From: an uncultured bacterium
GTDB lineage: Bacteria; Bacillota_I; Bacilli_A; RF39; UBA660
Assembly: GCA_949296705.1 (NCBI GenBank)
Contig: CASFOW010000024.1
Span: forward strand, 1 to 58,010
Length of the DNA: 58,010 bases
Direction: 5' to 3'
In this document: positions 1 through 7,397 of the stretch, in pieces
Layout of the letters: each line of letters opens with the position of its first letter
Numbering within the stretch: position 1 is the stretch's first letter
Position numbers and translations under genes: made by a program
Notes under the pieces: model-generated
The model's input: the letters and a program-made list of their open reading frames with translations, nothing else
Databases searched by the model: none
What the model was told of the DNA's origin: nothing

Positions 1-2
1 AT

Positions 3-59
3 GCTAGTCAAAATATATTATTTGAAGGAATAAAGAGATATATGAAAGAGTTTGTGTAA
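3..59 (+). CDS. tnpB: C-terminal tail of an IS200/IS605-family TnpB (partial)
   Basis: This open frame enters from the left edge and ends at TAA 57-59. It reads ASQNILFEGIKRYMKEFV. The segment resembles the end of TnpB/OrfB proteins, which after the last RuvC aspartate carry an 'NAS-NIL-EG' helix. Only 18 residues are visible, so the call rests on this short match and on the structured RNA-like sequence that follows. TnpB is the RNA-guided nuclease of IS200/IS605 and IS1341-type elements and the ancestor of Cas12. It could also be an unrelated Lys-rich C-terminus, and the upstream sequence would settle it. Confidence 0.5.
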   Translation, partial: ASQNILFEGIKRYMKEFV

Positions 60-98
60 TGAAAAAAGAATAGAAAAAAACAAGTATAAAAAAAGAAA

Positions 99-222
99 GA
101 ACAAAATCTACGGCAGCGACTGTCGGATGTTAAGTCTGTGGAGAATAGAGGTTACTCTATCTATGAAGCAGAAAGCCTGGGAGGTAACGACTGGGAGATG
201 AAAATTTATTTTCATTTTGTTC
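99..222 (+). ncRNA. Probable TnpB omega RNA / IS right-end structured RNA
   Basis: A non-coding block directly after the TnpB tail has several complementary segments: GAACAAAAT (99-107) with ATTTTGTTC (214-222), ATGAAAAT (198-205) with ATTTTCAT (208-215), and an ATAGAG/CTCTAT hairpin near 146-161. It also contains a GAAGCAGAAAGCC element around 164-176 like those preceding the right ends of IS1341-type elements, where the TnpB guide-RNA scaffold lies. The 3' boundary and guide position cannot be fixed here. It could instead be an unrelated structured RNA. Confidence 0.45.
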
Positions 223-230
223 TGTACGCA

Positions 231-264
231 ATAAAAAATAGGTAGCTTAGTCTTACTACCTATT
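231..264 (-). terminator. Intrinsic terminator of the HIT gene
   Basis: The 9-bp inverted repeat AATAGGTAG (237-245) / CTACCTATT (256-264) is followed, in the minus direction, by a T-rich run. It lies just after the HIT gene stop. Confidence 0.65.
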
Positions 265-276
265 GTTTGCCTATTT

Positions 277-669
277 TTATTCATTAGTAATTTGTTTAAA
301 TACTTCTATAGGTTCTTTTAAACTTTCTTGGTTATATTGCATTTTCCAATGATCATCTTGATATCTTGGAATCACATGAACATGATAATGTTTGATATCC
401 TGTCCTAATTCATTGTTTTGCGCGATAGTTAATCCTTCGATATGAAGTTTTTCTTTTAGTTTTTGATAAATAATTTTTTCTACTTTGACGATGTGTTTAG
501 CTGTATTCTCATCGATATCGTTTATCGTTACGATATGTTTTTTAGGAACAATTAGTGCATGCCCATTAGTGTTAGGATTAATATCTAGAAATACTTTTAC
601 TTGTTCATCTTCATAGATTGTGAAACTAGGTATTTCTCCTTTAATAATTTTACAAAATAAACAATCCAT
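277..669 (-). CDS. HIT family (histidine triad) nucleotide hydrolase
   Basis: This 130-residue cytoplasmic protein has the full histidine-triad motif HYHVHVIPRY near residues 93-102. The family are dimeric nucleotidyl hydrolases/transferases acting on AMP-lysine-type or dinucleoside polyphosphate substrates. The N-terminal CLFCKII segment, with two cysteines, is typical of bacterial Hit/HinT proteins that bind a structural zinc or keep remnants of that site. The length is normal for the family. The ATG is preceded by an AAGGTG Shine-Dalgarno, and a sigma-A-like promoter lies 21 bases upstream. It stands alone between a terminator and the coat-protein genes. Physiological substrate unknown. 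Confidence 0.9.
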   Translation of the reverse strand: MDCLFCKIIKGEIPSFTIYEDEQVKVFLDINPNTNGHALIVPKKHIVTINDIDENTAKHIVKVEKIIYQKLKEKLHIEGLTIAQNNELGQDIKHYHVHVIPRYQDDHWKMQYNQESLKEPIEVFKQITNE

Positions 670-689
670 TTTTTCACCTTCTTATTTGT

Positions 690-718
690 ATTTTATCAAA
701 AACTTTAGTCGAAGTAAA
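690..718 (-). promoter_or_regulatory. Sigma-A-like promoter of the HIT gene
   Basis: On the minus strand, TTTACT (713-718) and TAAAAT (690-695) are separated by 17 bases, just upstream of the HIT ribosome-binding site. Confidence 0.5.
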
Positions 719-731
719 TTAGGCAAAAAGA

Positions 732-752
732 AAAAATGCTAAACGCATTTTT
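732..752 (-). terminator. Terminator after the coat-protein pair
   Basis: AAAATGC and GCATTTT form a hairpin around a 5-base loop, followed on the minus strand by a T-rich run. It lies about 60 bases past the stop of the CotF-like gene. Confidence 0.5.
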
Positions 753-809
753 GTGAATACAGCGAGTATTCATTAATATTAAGAACGTTTTGGATAGATT
801 TTATTCACA

Positions 810-1127
810 TTAAGCACTTAATTCTGTTATACAAGTTTGATGCTCGGTATAAGCTTCTGTAATTTTTTGTGTTTCTTTCTTTTCTAGGGTGTACCATCCT
901 TTCGCAAACGATAATTCGTAAAGACTTCTTTGAGCATTTCGAATTTGATTTGCACATTCCATTAGTTTTTGACATAAGATTTCATTACTAGCTTCGTTTA
1001 AGGCAATCGCAAAGTTAACATTCATATTTTTTTCAGTCGCTAGTAAATCAGTAATCATATCCTTATCATTTAATTCGATTGTTTTTGGGGTTTCTGTTTT
1101 TGGATTTTGTACTTTTTGATTATTCAT
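810..1127 (-). CDS. CotF-like spore coat protein
   Basis: This 105-residue protein carries a Coat_F-type helical domain. After a Pro/Thr-rich lead it reads NDKDMITDLLATEKNMN, then ALNEAS, and ends in a KGWY segment, the pattern of Bacillus CotF and related ferritin-like coat proteins. The family makes up part of the spore coat or is attached to it. The gene is the second of a two-gene minus-strand operon; its start overlaps the stop of the upstream gene by 4 bases (ATGA), so the two are probably translationally coupled. Coat_F proteins also occur in some non-sporulating lineages, but the sporulation genes elsewhere in the window favour a spore role. Confidence 0.75.
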   Translation of the reverse strand: MNNQKVQNPKTETPKTIELNDKDMITDLLATEKNMNVNFAIALNEASNEILCQKLMECANQIRNAQRSLYELSFAKGWYTLEKKETQKITEAYTEHQTCITELSA

Positions 1128-1336
1128 AGTGATTCACCTTCTTTTAAAATCGTTAAAATGGTATTACAGATCGTTTTATGCATTTGATAAACTTGTTCAA
1201 ATGCGATTTTTAATTGTCCATCGGTTGCTAGTTCATAGTAGTGATAGGCTTTCTTAGAAGCTGTAAGATTCCACTCGAAAATATCTTCTAGATAAGCTAA
1301 ATCTTTAGTGGAAATCATTTGTGGTACTTGATTCAT
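1124..1336 (-). CDS. Small CotF-associated spore coat-like protein
   Basis: This is a 70-residue helical protein. Its ISTKDLAYLEDIFEWNL...KKAYHYY segment resembles the short companion proteins that often precede CotF-type genes in sporulating Bacillota. It is the first gene of the operon, with a GAGGAGG Shine-Dalgarno and a good sigma-A-like promoter upstream. Its stop overlaps the next gene's start by 4 bases. It probably forms a two-helix partner of the downstream CotF-like protein. The assignment is from pattern and context only. Confidence 0.6.
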   Translation of the reverse strand: MNQVPQMISTKDLAYLEDIFEWNLTASKKAYHYYELATDGQLKIAFEQVYQMHKTICNTILTILKEGESL

Positions 1337-1377
1337 TTTTTTCCTCCTCGTTTTATAGCTTGTGTAGGTAAGGAAGA

Positions 1378-1406
1378 ATTATACATTTTCTTTTCTGTTA
1401 GTCTAA
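1378..1406 (-). promoter_or_regulatory. Promoter of the coat-protein operon
   Basis: On the minus strand, TTAGAC (1401-1406) and TATAAT (1378-1383) have a 17-base spacer. This is a vegetative (sigma-A) pattern, which is unusual if the genes are strictly sporulation genes. Confidence 0.55.
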
Positions 1407-1419
1407 TTTTTAGTATAAT
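1391..1419 (+). promoter_or_regulatory. Possible promoter of sufS-sufU
   Basis: TATAAT (1414-1419) is preceded at 17 bases by a weak TTTTCT (1391-1396). It overlaps the divergent coat promoter and leaves a leader of about 95 bases before sufS. Confidence 0.35.
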
Positions 1420-1519
1420 ATTAAGTAGAAATAAATTTTTGGGATAAATGATGTGGGTGATTTATGATTATTGTCATAAGATATTATAGATAAAGTTAAG
1501 AAGGATAAAGGAGGATATT

Positions 1520-2713
1520 ATGCATCGAGAGGATTTTGAAATTTTAAATACGGGGATTATTTATTTAGATAATGGGGCAACTACATTAAAGCCTAAATGT
1601 GTTGTCGATGCGACGGTTGATTATTATACAAAATATACAGCGAATGCTCATCGCGGAGATTACGATAATAGTTTAAAAGTAGATATGTTATATGAGGGTG
1701 TAAGAGATAAAGTTCGGGATTTTATTCATGCTAAGAGTAGTAAAGAAATTATTTTTACTTCAGGAACTACGGATTCTTTAAATCGGATTGTTTTTGGTTT
1801 TATGAAAACGCATTTAAAAAAGGGGGATGAAGTATTATTAACCAAGGCAGAACATGCTTCTAATATTTTACCTTGGCTGGAATTAGAAAAAGATGTTGGT
1901 GTTGTAGTTAAATATATACCGTTAGAGAATCATCAAGTTGTATTAAAAAATGTTTTAGAAAGTATTACGGATAAGACAAAAGTTATTTCTCTTGCCCATG
2001 TGACTAATGTTTTAGGGGATGAGCGGCCTATTCGAGAAATTGGTTGTTTATGTCAAGAAAAGGGAATTTATTTTGTCGTTGATGGTGCACAGAGTGTTCC
2101 TCATCGTCCTGTTGATGTAGAAGATCTTCATCTTGATTTCTTGGCTTTTTCTGCCCATAAAATGTTAGGTCCAACGGGAGTTGGCGTTCTCTATGGAAAA
2201 GAAGAGTTATTAGAAGAATTACACCCTACAATTGTTGGTGGTGGCATGAATGCGACATTTAGTAGTGAAGGCTCTTGGGAATATAAAAGTTTACCTTCTA
2301 GATTAGAAGCAGGTACGCCTAATATTGCGGGAGTAATTGGTTTTGGCGCTGCGCTTGATTATTTAATGAAGATTGGTATGGAAAATATCTATCAGTATGA
2401 GTGTTCATTAAAAAAATATTTTATCTCTCAATTAGAGACGATTGATAATGTTATAGTATATAATAAAGAGGTGGGTGGTAGTACTGTTGCTTTTAATATT
2501 GATGATGTTTTTAGTCAAGATACTGCTATCTATTTGAATCATTATCATATTTGTGTTCGTGCTGGAAATCACTGTGCGAAGATTTTAAAAGAGGATTTAC
2601 AGGTAAAGAATACTTGCCGAGCGAGTCTTTACTTTTATAATACTAAGGAAGAGATCGATAGTGTGATTCGAGTCTTGAGGCAGAGTAAAGATATTTTTAG
2701 AATTGTGTTGTAG
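1520..2713 (+). CDS. sufS: Cysteine desulfurase SufS
   Basis: This is a PLP-dependent group II cysteine desulfurase of 397 residues, the usual SufS length. It releases sulfur from cysteine as a persulfide for Fe-S cluster assembly. The PLP lysine is in the SAHKM motif (K214). The active-site cysteine is in TCRASLYFYNT (C366), matching SufS rather than NifS/IscS. The AEHASN and DGAQS motifs, which hold the cofactor, are present. The start has a clear AAAGGAGG. The gene directly precedes the sulfur acceptor sufU, which is the normal Bacillota SUF arrangement, but sufB, sufC and sufD are not next to it. Confidence 0.93.
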   Translation: MHREDFEILNTGIIYLDNGATTLKPKCVVDATVDYYTKYTANAHRGDYDNSLKVDMLYEGVRDKVRDFIHAKSSKEIIFTSGTTDSLNRIVFGFMKTHLKKGDEVLLTKAEHASNILPWLELEKDVGVVVKYIPLENHQVVLKNVLESITDKTKVISLAHVTNVLGDERPIREIGCLCQEKGIYFVVDGAQSVPHRPVDVEDLHLDFLAFSAHKMLGPTGVGVLYGKEELLEELHPTIVGGGMNATFSSEGSWEYKSLPSRLEAGTPNIAGVIGFGAALDYLMKIGMENIYQYECSLKKYFISQLETIDNVIVYNKEVGGSTVAFNIDDVFSQDTAIYLNHYHICVRAGNHCAKILKEDLQVKNTCRASLYFYNTKEEIDSVIRVLRQSKDIFRIVL

Positions 2714-2728
2714 AAAAGGGTGTTATTT

Positions 2729-3148
2729 ATGGACAGTTTAACTCGTAGAAATATTATGTTAGAGAATTATCAAAATCCTTATCATCGTGGGTTAGTTCAA
2801 GCGGATGATTATTTGTTATTTAATACGAATAATGAAAGTTGTATCGATAATTTAGATATTCAATATCAACTTAAGGATGGAATTATTTCTGATATTCGTT
2901 TTGATGGCGAAGCTTGTGCGGTTAGTACGAGCGCAGCTAGTTTGATGATTAAGACGTTTATCGGAAAAACAAAACCGGAAGTTTTAGAGATTTTAGATAA
3001 TTATGAGAAAATGCTATCTGGTAAAGAATATGATGCTACTAAGTTGGGTGAACTTATTGTCTATGAAGATATCGGTAAGCAACCTAATCGGAAGCGGTGT
3101 GCTTATTTACCGTTCGAATCCTTGCGTAAAGTATTACAAAAAATGTAG
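2729..3148 (+). CDS. sufU: SufU-type sulfur-transfer protein
   Basis: SufU is the zinc-dependent partner that accepts persulfide from SufS. The 139-residue protein keeps three cysteines at family positions: NNESCID, GEACAVSTSAAS and NRKRCAYLPFESL. In typical SufU the first motif is CGD; here it is CID, though the aspartate (a zinc ligand in the family) is kept. The ATG at 2729 is preferred over an in-frame GTG at 2720 because the AAAAGGG Shine-Dalgarno ends at 2720. It sits 15 bases after sufS and is probably co-transcribed. Confidence 0.88.
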   Translation: MDSLTRRNIMLENYQNPYHRGLVQADDYLLFNTNNESCIDNLDIQYQLKDGIISDIRFDGEACAVSTSAASLMIKTFIGKTKPEVLEILDNYEKMLSGKEYDATKLGELIVYEDIGKQPNRKRCAYLPFESLRKVLQKM

Positions 3149-3341
3149 AATTTTATAGAGAATGAAAAAATTTATTAATAGGGTAAACTTATTATTTTTT
3201 CTTTTTTGGAAGGTTAATTTTCAAAATTAGGCTTTTTATTTTGCTTTTTTCTTCTTTGGTTAGGTTTTGTTTTCTATTTTGCTTCGTTTGTCATTTTAGT
3301 TTCTTTCGTTTATGCTTACTTTGGAAAGGAGGGATAGGTAG

Positions 3342-3677
3342 ATGCTTAATCAAATAGTTTTAGTTGGACGGTTAGTAAAAAAACCGGAGTTAAGGGAATT
3401 AGAAAATGGGAAGAAGCTTTCCTTTATTACCTTGGCCGTTCCTCGGAGTTTTAAGAATTTAGCGGGAGAATACGAGACCGATTTTATCGATTGTACGCTT
3501 TGGGATAGTGTCGCTACTTCGACGGTTGAATATTGTGGTAAGGGAGATATTGTTGGAGTTAAAGGAAGAATTCAAAGTCGGGTTGTCGAAAAACCAGAAG
3601 GGAATCGAACACAATTAGATGTGATTGCGGAAAAAGTGACTTTCTTATCTTCTAAATCTAAGGATGCCACTTCCTAG
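3342..3677 (+). CDS. ssb: Single-stranded DNA-binding protein (short, no acidic tail)
   Basis: This 111-residue OB-fold protein begins MLNQIVLVGRLVKKPELRELENGKKLSF and continues with TDFIDCTLWD, the SSB signature. It ends shortly after the OB fold (KVTFLSSKSKDATS) and lacks the flexible linker and acidic C-terminal tip (DDDIPF-like) by which main replicative SSBs recruit partners. It is therefore more like B. subtilis SsbB, which acts in DNA uptake, or a secondary SSB, than the essential SSB encoded between rpsF and rpsR. AAGGAGGG precedes the ATG. Confidence 0.85.
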   Translation: MLNQIVLVGRLVKKPELRELENGKKLSFITLAVPRSFKNLAGEYETDFIDCTLWDSVATSTVEYCGKGDIVGVKGRIQSRVVEKPEGNRTQLDVIAEKVTFLSSKSKDATS

Positions 3678-3756
3678 TTTCTTTTTAGTTAACTTACATC
3701 AATTTACGACACGATTTCCCTATAATGTTCCTATATGATGATATGGGGTGGGCAAC

Positions 3757-4113
3757 ATGTTATTGTTTGATCGTAGATTGAAAGAAGCAAGACTTAAGAA
3801 TCATTTGACACAAGAGCAGTTAGCTAGTATGGTTGGATTAACTAAAACAAGTATTTGTTGCTATGAAAATGGAACAAGAACACCAACTTTAGATACATTA
3901 ATTGATCTAGCTAATGCATTAAATGTCGAACTTACCTATTTTCTAGGTGTTGATTGTTATTTAGTAGCAAGTGATGATGCTACATATGGTATTAATATTG
4001 CCAAAGATGAAATCACTTTAATCAAAGAATTACGAAAACATATTCGCCTTTATGAAAAATTATTGGATGACCCTAAAAGAACAATTGATTTAATTGAAAT
4101 GAAAATGCGTTAA
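3757..4113 (+). CDS. XRE-family helix-turn-helix regulator
   Basis: This 118-residue protein has an N-terminal Cro/CI-type HTH (about residues 5-60): LKEARLKNHLTQEQLASMVG, then SICCYENGTRTP and LANALNV. The rest is a helical tail with no recognised ligand domain. The ATG at 3757 has GGGGTGG immediately upstream; an in-frame GTG inside that Shine-Dalgarno is less likely. A TATAAT at 3721-3726 suggests a short leader. The gene has its own terminator, so it is monocistronic. Target genes unknown. Confidence 0.8.
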   Translation: MLLFDRRLKEARLKNHLTQEQLASMVGLTKTSICCYENGTRTPTLDTLIDLANALNVELTYFLGVDCYLVASDDATYGINIAKDEITLIKELRKHIRLYEKLLDDPKRTIDLIEMKMR

Positions 4114-4147
4114 ACATATAAGCATAAACTTGTATGTTTTTTTCTTT
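4112..4147 (+). terminator. Terminator of the XRE gene, overlapping its stop codon
   Basis: AAACATA (4112-4118) pairs with TATGTTT (4133-4139) and is followed by a T-run. Confidence 0.65.
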
Positions 4148-4184
4148 TTCTCATGCTATAATATAGCTAGTTGAGGAGGATACT

Positions 4185-5159
4185 GTGGAAAGAAGTGAAA
4201 TTTTAGATAAAATCGAGCATATTATAATGTCTAATCATTATTCTAGTGATAATGGGAGAAAACTTGCTAGATTATGGACGGAATATTATAAAACAATTTA
4301 TTCTAAGGTAGTTACTTCTACTCGTGCGGAAATGCTTACTTTACTTAGTGAAAATTTTCTCATTACAGATAATAATATTCAACTAAAGGATATAGATATT
4401 GATTTAGTTAAAACAATTTCTACTGAGTTAAAACAAGTATTAGTGGCTAGGCAAATGGGAATCAATAGGGGAATTTCTTTTGATAAGGTAAAGACTTTAC
4501 TTGATTGGTCATTAACTAATACTTGGCAGGGCATTCGTCAACTTGGTATTGATGTTAAACAGAATTCCTTAAATGGATTATGTGAACTCGTTCAAATTGT
4601 ATCTTTATTGCCATTTGAGCGAGTTGGGCTACCCGTAACGAAGAATTTAGCGGAGGAGTGTTTTCAAACATCATTTACTACGATTTCTAATCATCATGCG
4701 TTTGGTTGTGTTTGTTTTCCGGCAGAAGATGAAAGTACTCATCTAGGAGTGGATACTTGGTTTTTAGTTGATGCGAGTTACAAACAGTTTTTTTCAGCTA
4801 GTCGCTCTCATGAAGGAATGTATTATCATTATGATGATGGAACTTTAGAGTATACTAAACCGGATCCTGGATATTTTTTGACTAGTGAGAAAGAACAAGC
4901 ATTTGTGAAGAAATTGATCGAAGATGGATATATTTTAGCGGATGAAGAAAATATGAAGTGCTATGGAGATGGTTTTCGTTTAGCTAGTTGTCCGTTAGAA
5001 AAATTAGAGGAATTAAAGGAAGAGTTAGCTGGAATGAGTGGAAAGAGAGATGTTGATGCTTTCCTTACTAAAACGACAGCCTATAGTATGGATCAAAGTG
5101 AAGTAGAAGGGTATGCCTTTACACTTGATCTTCCTGTTTACTTAAAAAAGAAAATTTAA
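4185..5159 (+). CDS. Unknown protein with a possible papain-like catalytic triad
   Basis: I do not recognise this 324-residue protein as a named family. The first 100 residues are helical. The middle has NSLNGLCELV, ISNHHAFGCVCF and DTWFLVDASYKQFF in that order. A Cys, then His, then Asp in such surroundings is the pattern of transglutaminase-like or papain-fold cysteine enzymes, in which the Asp follows a Trp/Phe-rich strand. There is no signal peptide or membrane segment, so it would act in the cytoplasm. The start is a GTG with GAGGAGGA four bases upstream. A CATGCTATAAT element lies at 4152-4162. The catalytic reading is inference. Confidence 0.55.
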   Translation: MERSEILDKIEHIIMSNHYSSDNGRKLARLWTEYYKTIYSKVVTSTRAEMLTLLSENFLITDNNIQLKDIDIDLVKTISTELKQVLVARQMGINRGISFDKVKTLLDWSLTNTWQGIRQLGIDVKQNSLNGLCELVQIVSLLPFERVGLPVTKNLAEECFQTSFTTISNHHAFGCVCFPAEDESTHLGVDTWFLVDASYKQFFSASRSHEGMYYHYDDGTLEYTKPDPGYFLTSEKEQAFVKKLIEDGYILADEENMKCYGDGFRLASCPLEKLEELKEELAGMSGKRDVDAFLTKTTAYSMDQSEVEGYAFTLDLPVYLKKKI

Positions 5160-5164
5160 CATTC

Positions 5165-5193
5165 TGTACAAATGGGTTGGTTTTCGATATAAT
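5165..5193 (+). promoter_or_regulatory. Promoter of the nucleoside phosphorylase gene
   Basis: TATAAT (5188-5193) is preceded at 17 bases by TGTACA (5165-5170). The -10 is perfect and the -35 weak. Confidence 0.5.
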
Positions 5194-5220
5194 GGTTATA
5201 TAAAATAGAGGTGATATAGT

Positions 5221-6498
5221 ATGAGTATGATCGATACGATCAATAAGAAGAGATTAGGGAAAGTACTATCACGAGAGGAATTGGAAGAAGCTTTCCAAGG
5301 ATATTTTCAAGGAAGTATTCCGGATTATCAGATGAGTAGTTTATTAATGGCTATTTGTCTTAGAGGAATGACTGATCAAGAGACACTTGATTTAACAGAT
5401 ATTTTTATTCGTAGTGGCGAAGTTTTAGATTTGAGTGGAGTAGATGGGATAACTGTCGATAAGCATTCTACTGGTGGGGTTGGAGATAAAACAACTTTGA
5501 TTGTTGCTTCCATTGTTGCTTCCCTCGGATTAAAAGTGCCGAAAATGAGTGGTCGAGGATTAGGCCATACTGGTGGTACAATTGATAAATTAGAAAGTAT
5601 TCCAGGATTTCGAGTTGATTTGAGTAAGGAAGAATTTATTCACCAATTAAATACGATCGGAGTAGCGATTATTAGTCAGACAGCTCATCTTGCACCATTA
5701 GATAAGAAAGTTTACGCCCTTCGTGATGTGACTGGTACTGTTGAGTCAATTCCTTTAATTGCTTCTAGTATTATGAGTAAAAAAATCGCATCTGGTGCGG
5801 ATAAGATTGTTTTAGATATCAAGGTTGGTAAAGGTGCATTATTAAAAACCCAAGAAGAAGCGATTGAAATATCTAGATTAATGAAAAAAATTGGTCATTA
5901 TTATCAAAAAGATGTGGATACGATGATTACTTATATGGATATTCCGCTTGGGACTTCAATTGGAAATGCGTTAGAGATTTTGGAAGTGATGCGGATTTTA
6001 TCGAATGAAGAGAATAATTATTTAGTGGCTTTATCGAAAGCCCTTGCTACCAAGATGGTCCAATTAGGTTTAGGTATTTCTATTCAAGATGCTACTGTTC
6101 GGGTAGAAGATAGTTTAACATCTGGTAAAGCATATAAAAAGTTTATGGAGTTAATAAAAGCTCAAGGTGGGGATATTAGTGGTCTTAGAGTAAGTGCTAA
6201 TACGCAAGATATTCTTTCTACTAAGAGTGGTCATGTTATTGATATGGATGCATATCGGTTTGGAAAACTTTCCCTTGATTTGGGTGGGGGAAGAAAAACT
6301 AAGGAAGATTCTATTGATCCTAAAGTTGGTATCGTGTTGAAAAAGAAAATCGGTGATGATGTCAAAGTAGGAGATGTTTTATGTACCCTTTATTTACGCG
6401 ATGGGGATTCTTTTATTCAAGAGGATTTAACGAGTTATTATACTTTTCAAGAAGATGAAGAAAAAGCAAATCCTGTAGTATCAGAAGAAATCGTTTAA
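5221..6498 (+). CDS. pdp: Pyrimidine-nucleoside phosphorylase
   Basis: This 425-residue enzyme splits uridine, thymidine or deoxyuridine with phosphate into base and (deoxy)ribose-1-phosphate (nucleoside salvage). The signature DKHSTGGVGDKTTL is at about residues 80-93, followed by the KMSGRGLGHTGGT segment. C-terminal DLGGGRKTKED matches the Pdp/DeoA alpha/beta domain. Length and motif content are normal for Bacillus-type Pdp, which is broader in substrate than DeoA; the two cannot be separated by eye. It is not next to other deo genes here. It overlaps the convergent vanY-like gene by 4 bases. Confidence 0.92.
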   Translation: MSMIDTINKKRLGKVLSREELEEAFQGYFQGSIPDYQMSSLLMAICLRGMTDQETLDLTDIFIRSGEVLDLSGVDGITVDKHSTGGVGDKTTLIVASIVASLGLKVPKMSGRGLGHTGGTIDKLESIPGFRVDLSKEEFIHQLNTIGVAIISQTAHLAPLDKKVYALRDVTGTVESIPLIASSIMSKKIASGADKIVLDIKVGKGALLKTQEEAIEISRLMKKIGHYYQKDVDTMITYMDIPLGTSIGNALEILEVMRILSNEENNYLVALSKALATKMVQLGLGISIQDATVRVEDSLTSGKAYKKFMELIKAQGGDISGLRVSANTQDILSTKSGHVIDMDAYRFGKLSLDLGGGRKTKEDSIDPKVGIVLKKKIGDDVKVGDVLCTLYLRDGDSFIQEDLTSYYTFQEDEEKANPVVSEEIV

Positions 6499-7295
6499 TT
6501 GTTTTCTAAATATTTTACGTAATATTCGTCTAAGGTGATGTCTTGATTTGATATCTCTTGGGCGATTTTTTTTCCTACATAACGATAGTGCCATGCTTCA
6601 TAACTGTAGCTAGTCCAATACTCTTTTCCTTTGGGGTATCTGAGAATAAAACCATAATATTTGGCGTTTTCTTGCATCCATTTGAATTCTTCGGTTTCTG
6701 CAAAATGATTGAAATCTTGTTTACCGTTATCAATGTCGACTACTAATCCGGTTTGATGTTCTGAGTAACCAGGACGAGCGGAGTAAGTATCGGCATTTTT
6801 TTTGCCATCTTGAAGAACATAATTTTGATAGAGCGCTTGTTGATAGGAATAGGAACGATAAGCAGAGACTGCGCGGATTGTATAACCATTATTTTCAGCT
6901 TTGCTAGCCATTTGTTCAAAAGCTAGTTTAGCTTCTTGGACTAATTGTTTGTTGCCATTTGTATATTTGGGGTTGATTCTTTCTAAATTTTTTGGAATAT
7001 AATCAGCTGGTAGATAGCGATATTTATTGACTAGTAGATATGTTGTATTGAGATAAGGGGTTTCTTCGGTATTCGTATAAGGATCTTGGTCTAGTCCTAT
7101 ATTGACTTCTGTAACTATTTCTTCGATACTAAGATTATTATGTTGTTGTTGATAACGAATGTAGCGTTCTTGTTTTTGTTCTTGATAATAAGATATTTCG
7201 CTAAATGGATTTTGGTTTAGGCTTTCTCTATTTTGATGACAGCTAGTTATTAGTAGTAAAATAGCTAGGAGAAAAAGTATTTTTTTTCTTTTCAT
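6495..7295 (-). CDS. VanY-type D-alanyl-D-alanine carboxypeptidase lipoprotein (M15B)
   Basis: This 266-residue secreted enzyme has a lipoprotein signal: a Lys-rich start, a hydrophobic run and the lipobox LITSC (Cys at residue 19). It would be anchored outside the membrane. The M15B zinc-peptidase motifs are present: SEHQTGLVVDI (zinc His and Asp) and EAWHYRYVG (catalytic Glu and zinc His), preceded by SAYRSYSYQ. It trims the terminal D-Ala from peptidoglycan stems. No vancomycin-resistance genes are nearby, so a housekeeping wall role is likely. It overlaps the upstream pdp gene tail to tail. Confidence 0.9.
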   Translation of the reverse strand: MKRKKILFLLAILLLITSCHQNRESLNQNPFSEISYYQEQKQERYIRYQQQHNNLSIEEIVTEVNIGLDQDPYTNTEETPYLNTTYLLVNKYRYLPADYIPKNLERINPKYTNGNKQLVQEAKLAFEQMASKAENNGYTIRAVSAYRSYSYQQALYQNYVLQDGKKNADTYSARPGYSEHQTGLVVDIDNGKQDFNHFAETEEFKWMQENAKYYGFILRYPKGKEYWTSYSYEAWHYRYVGKKIAQEISNQDITLDEYYVKYLENN

Positions 7296-7397
7296 CTTAC
7301 TTCACCTATTAAACTGTATGGATTTTTTTTTAAAGTATGTAATTTTAAAAGCAAGTTCTTTTATTTTTCTCATATCTTTTACTAGGTGGTGTGTTTC

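Noticed and set aside
3149-3341. A small gene between sufU and ssb
   Set aside because: The stretch is T-rich with no frame supported by a Shine-Dalgarno.
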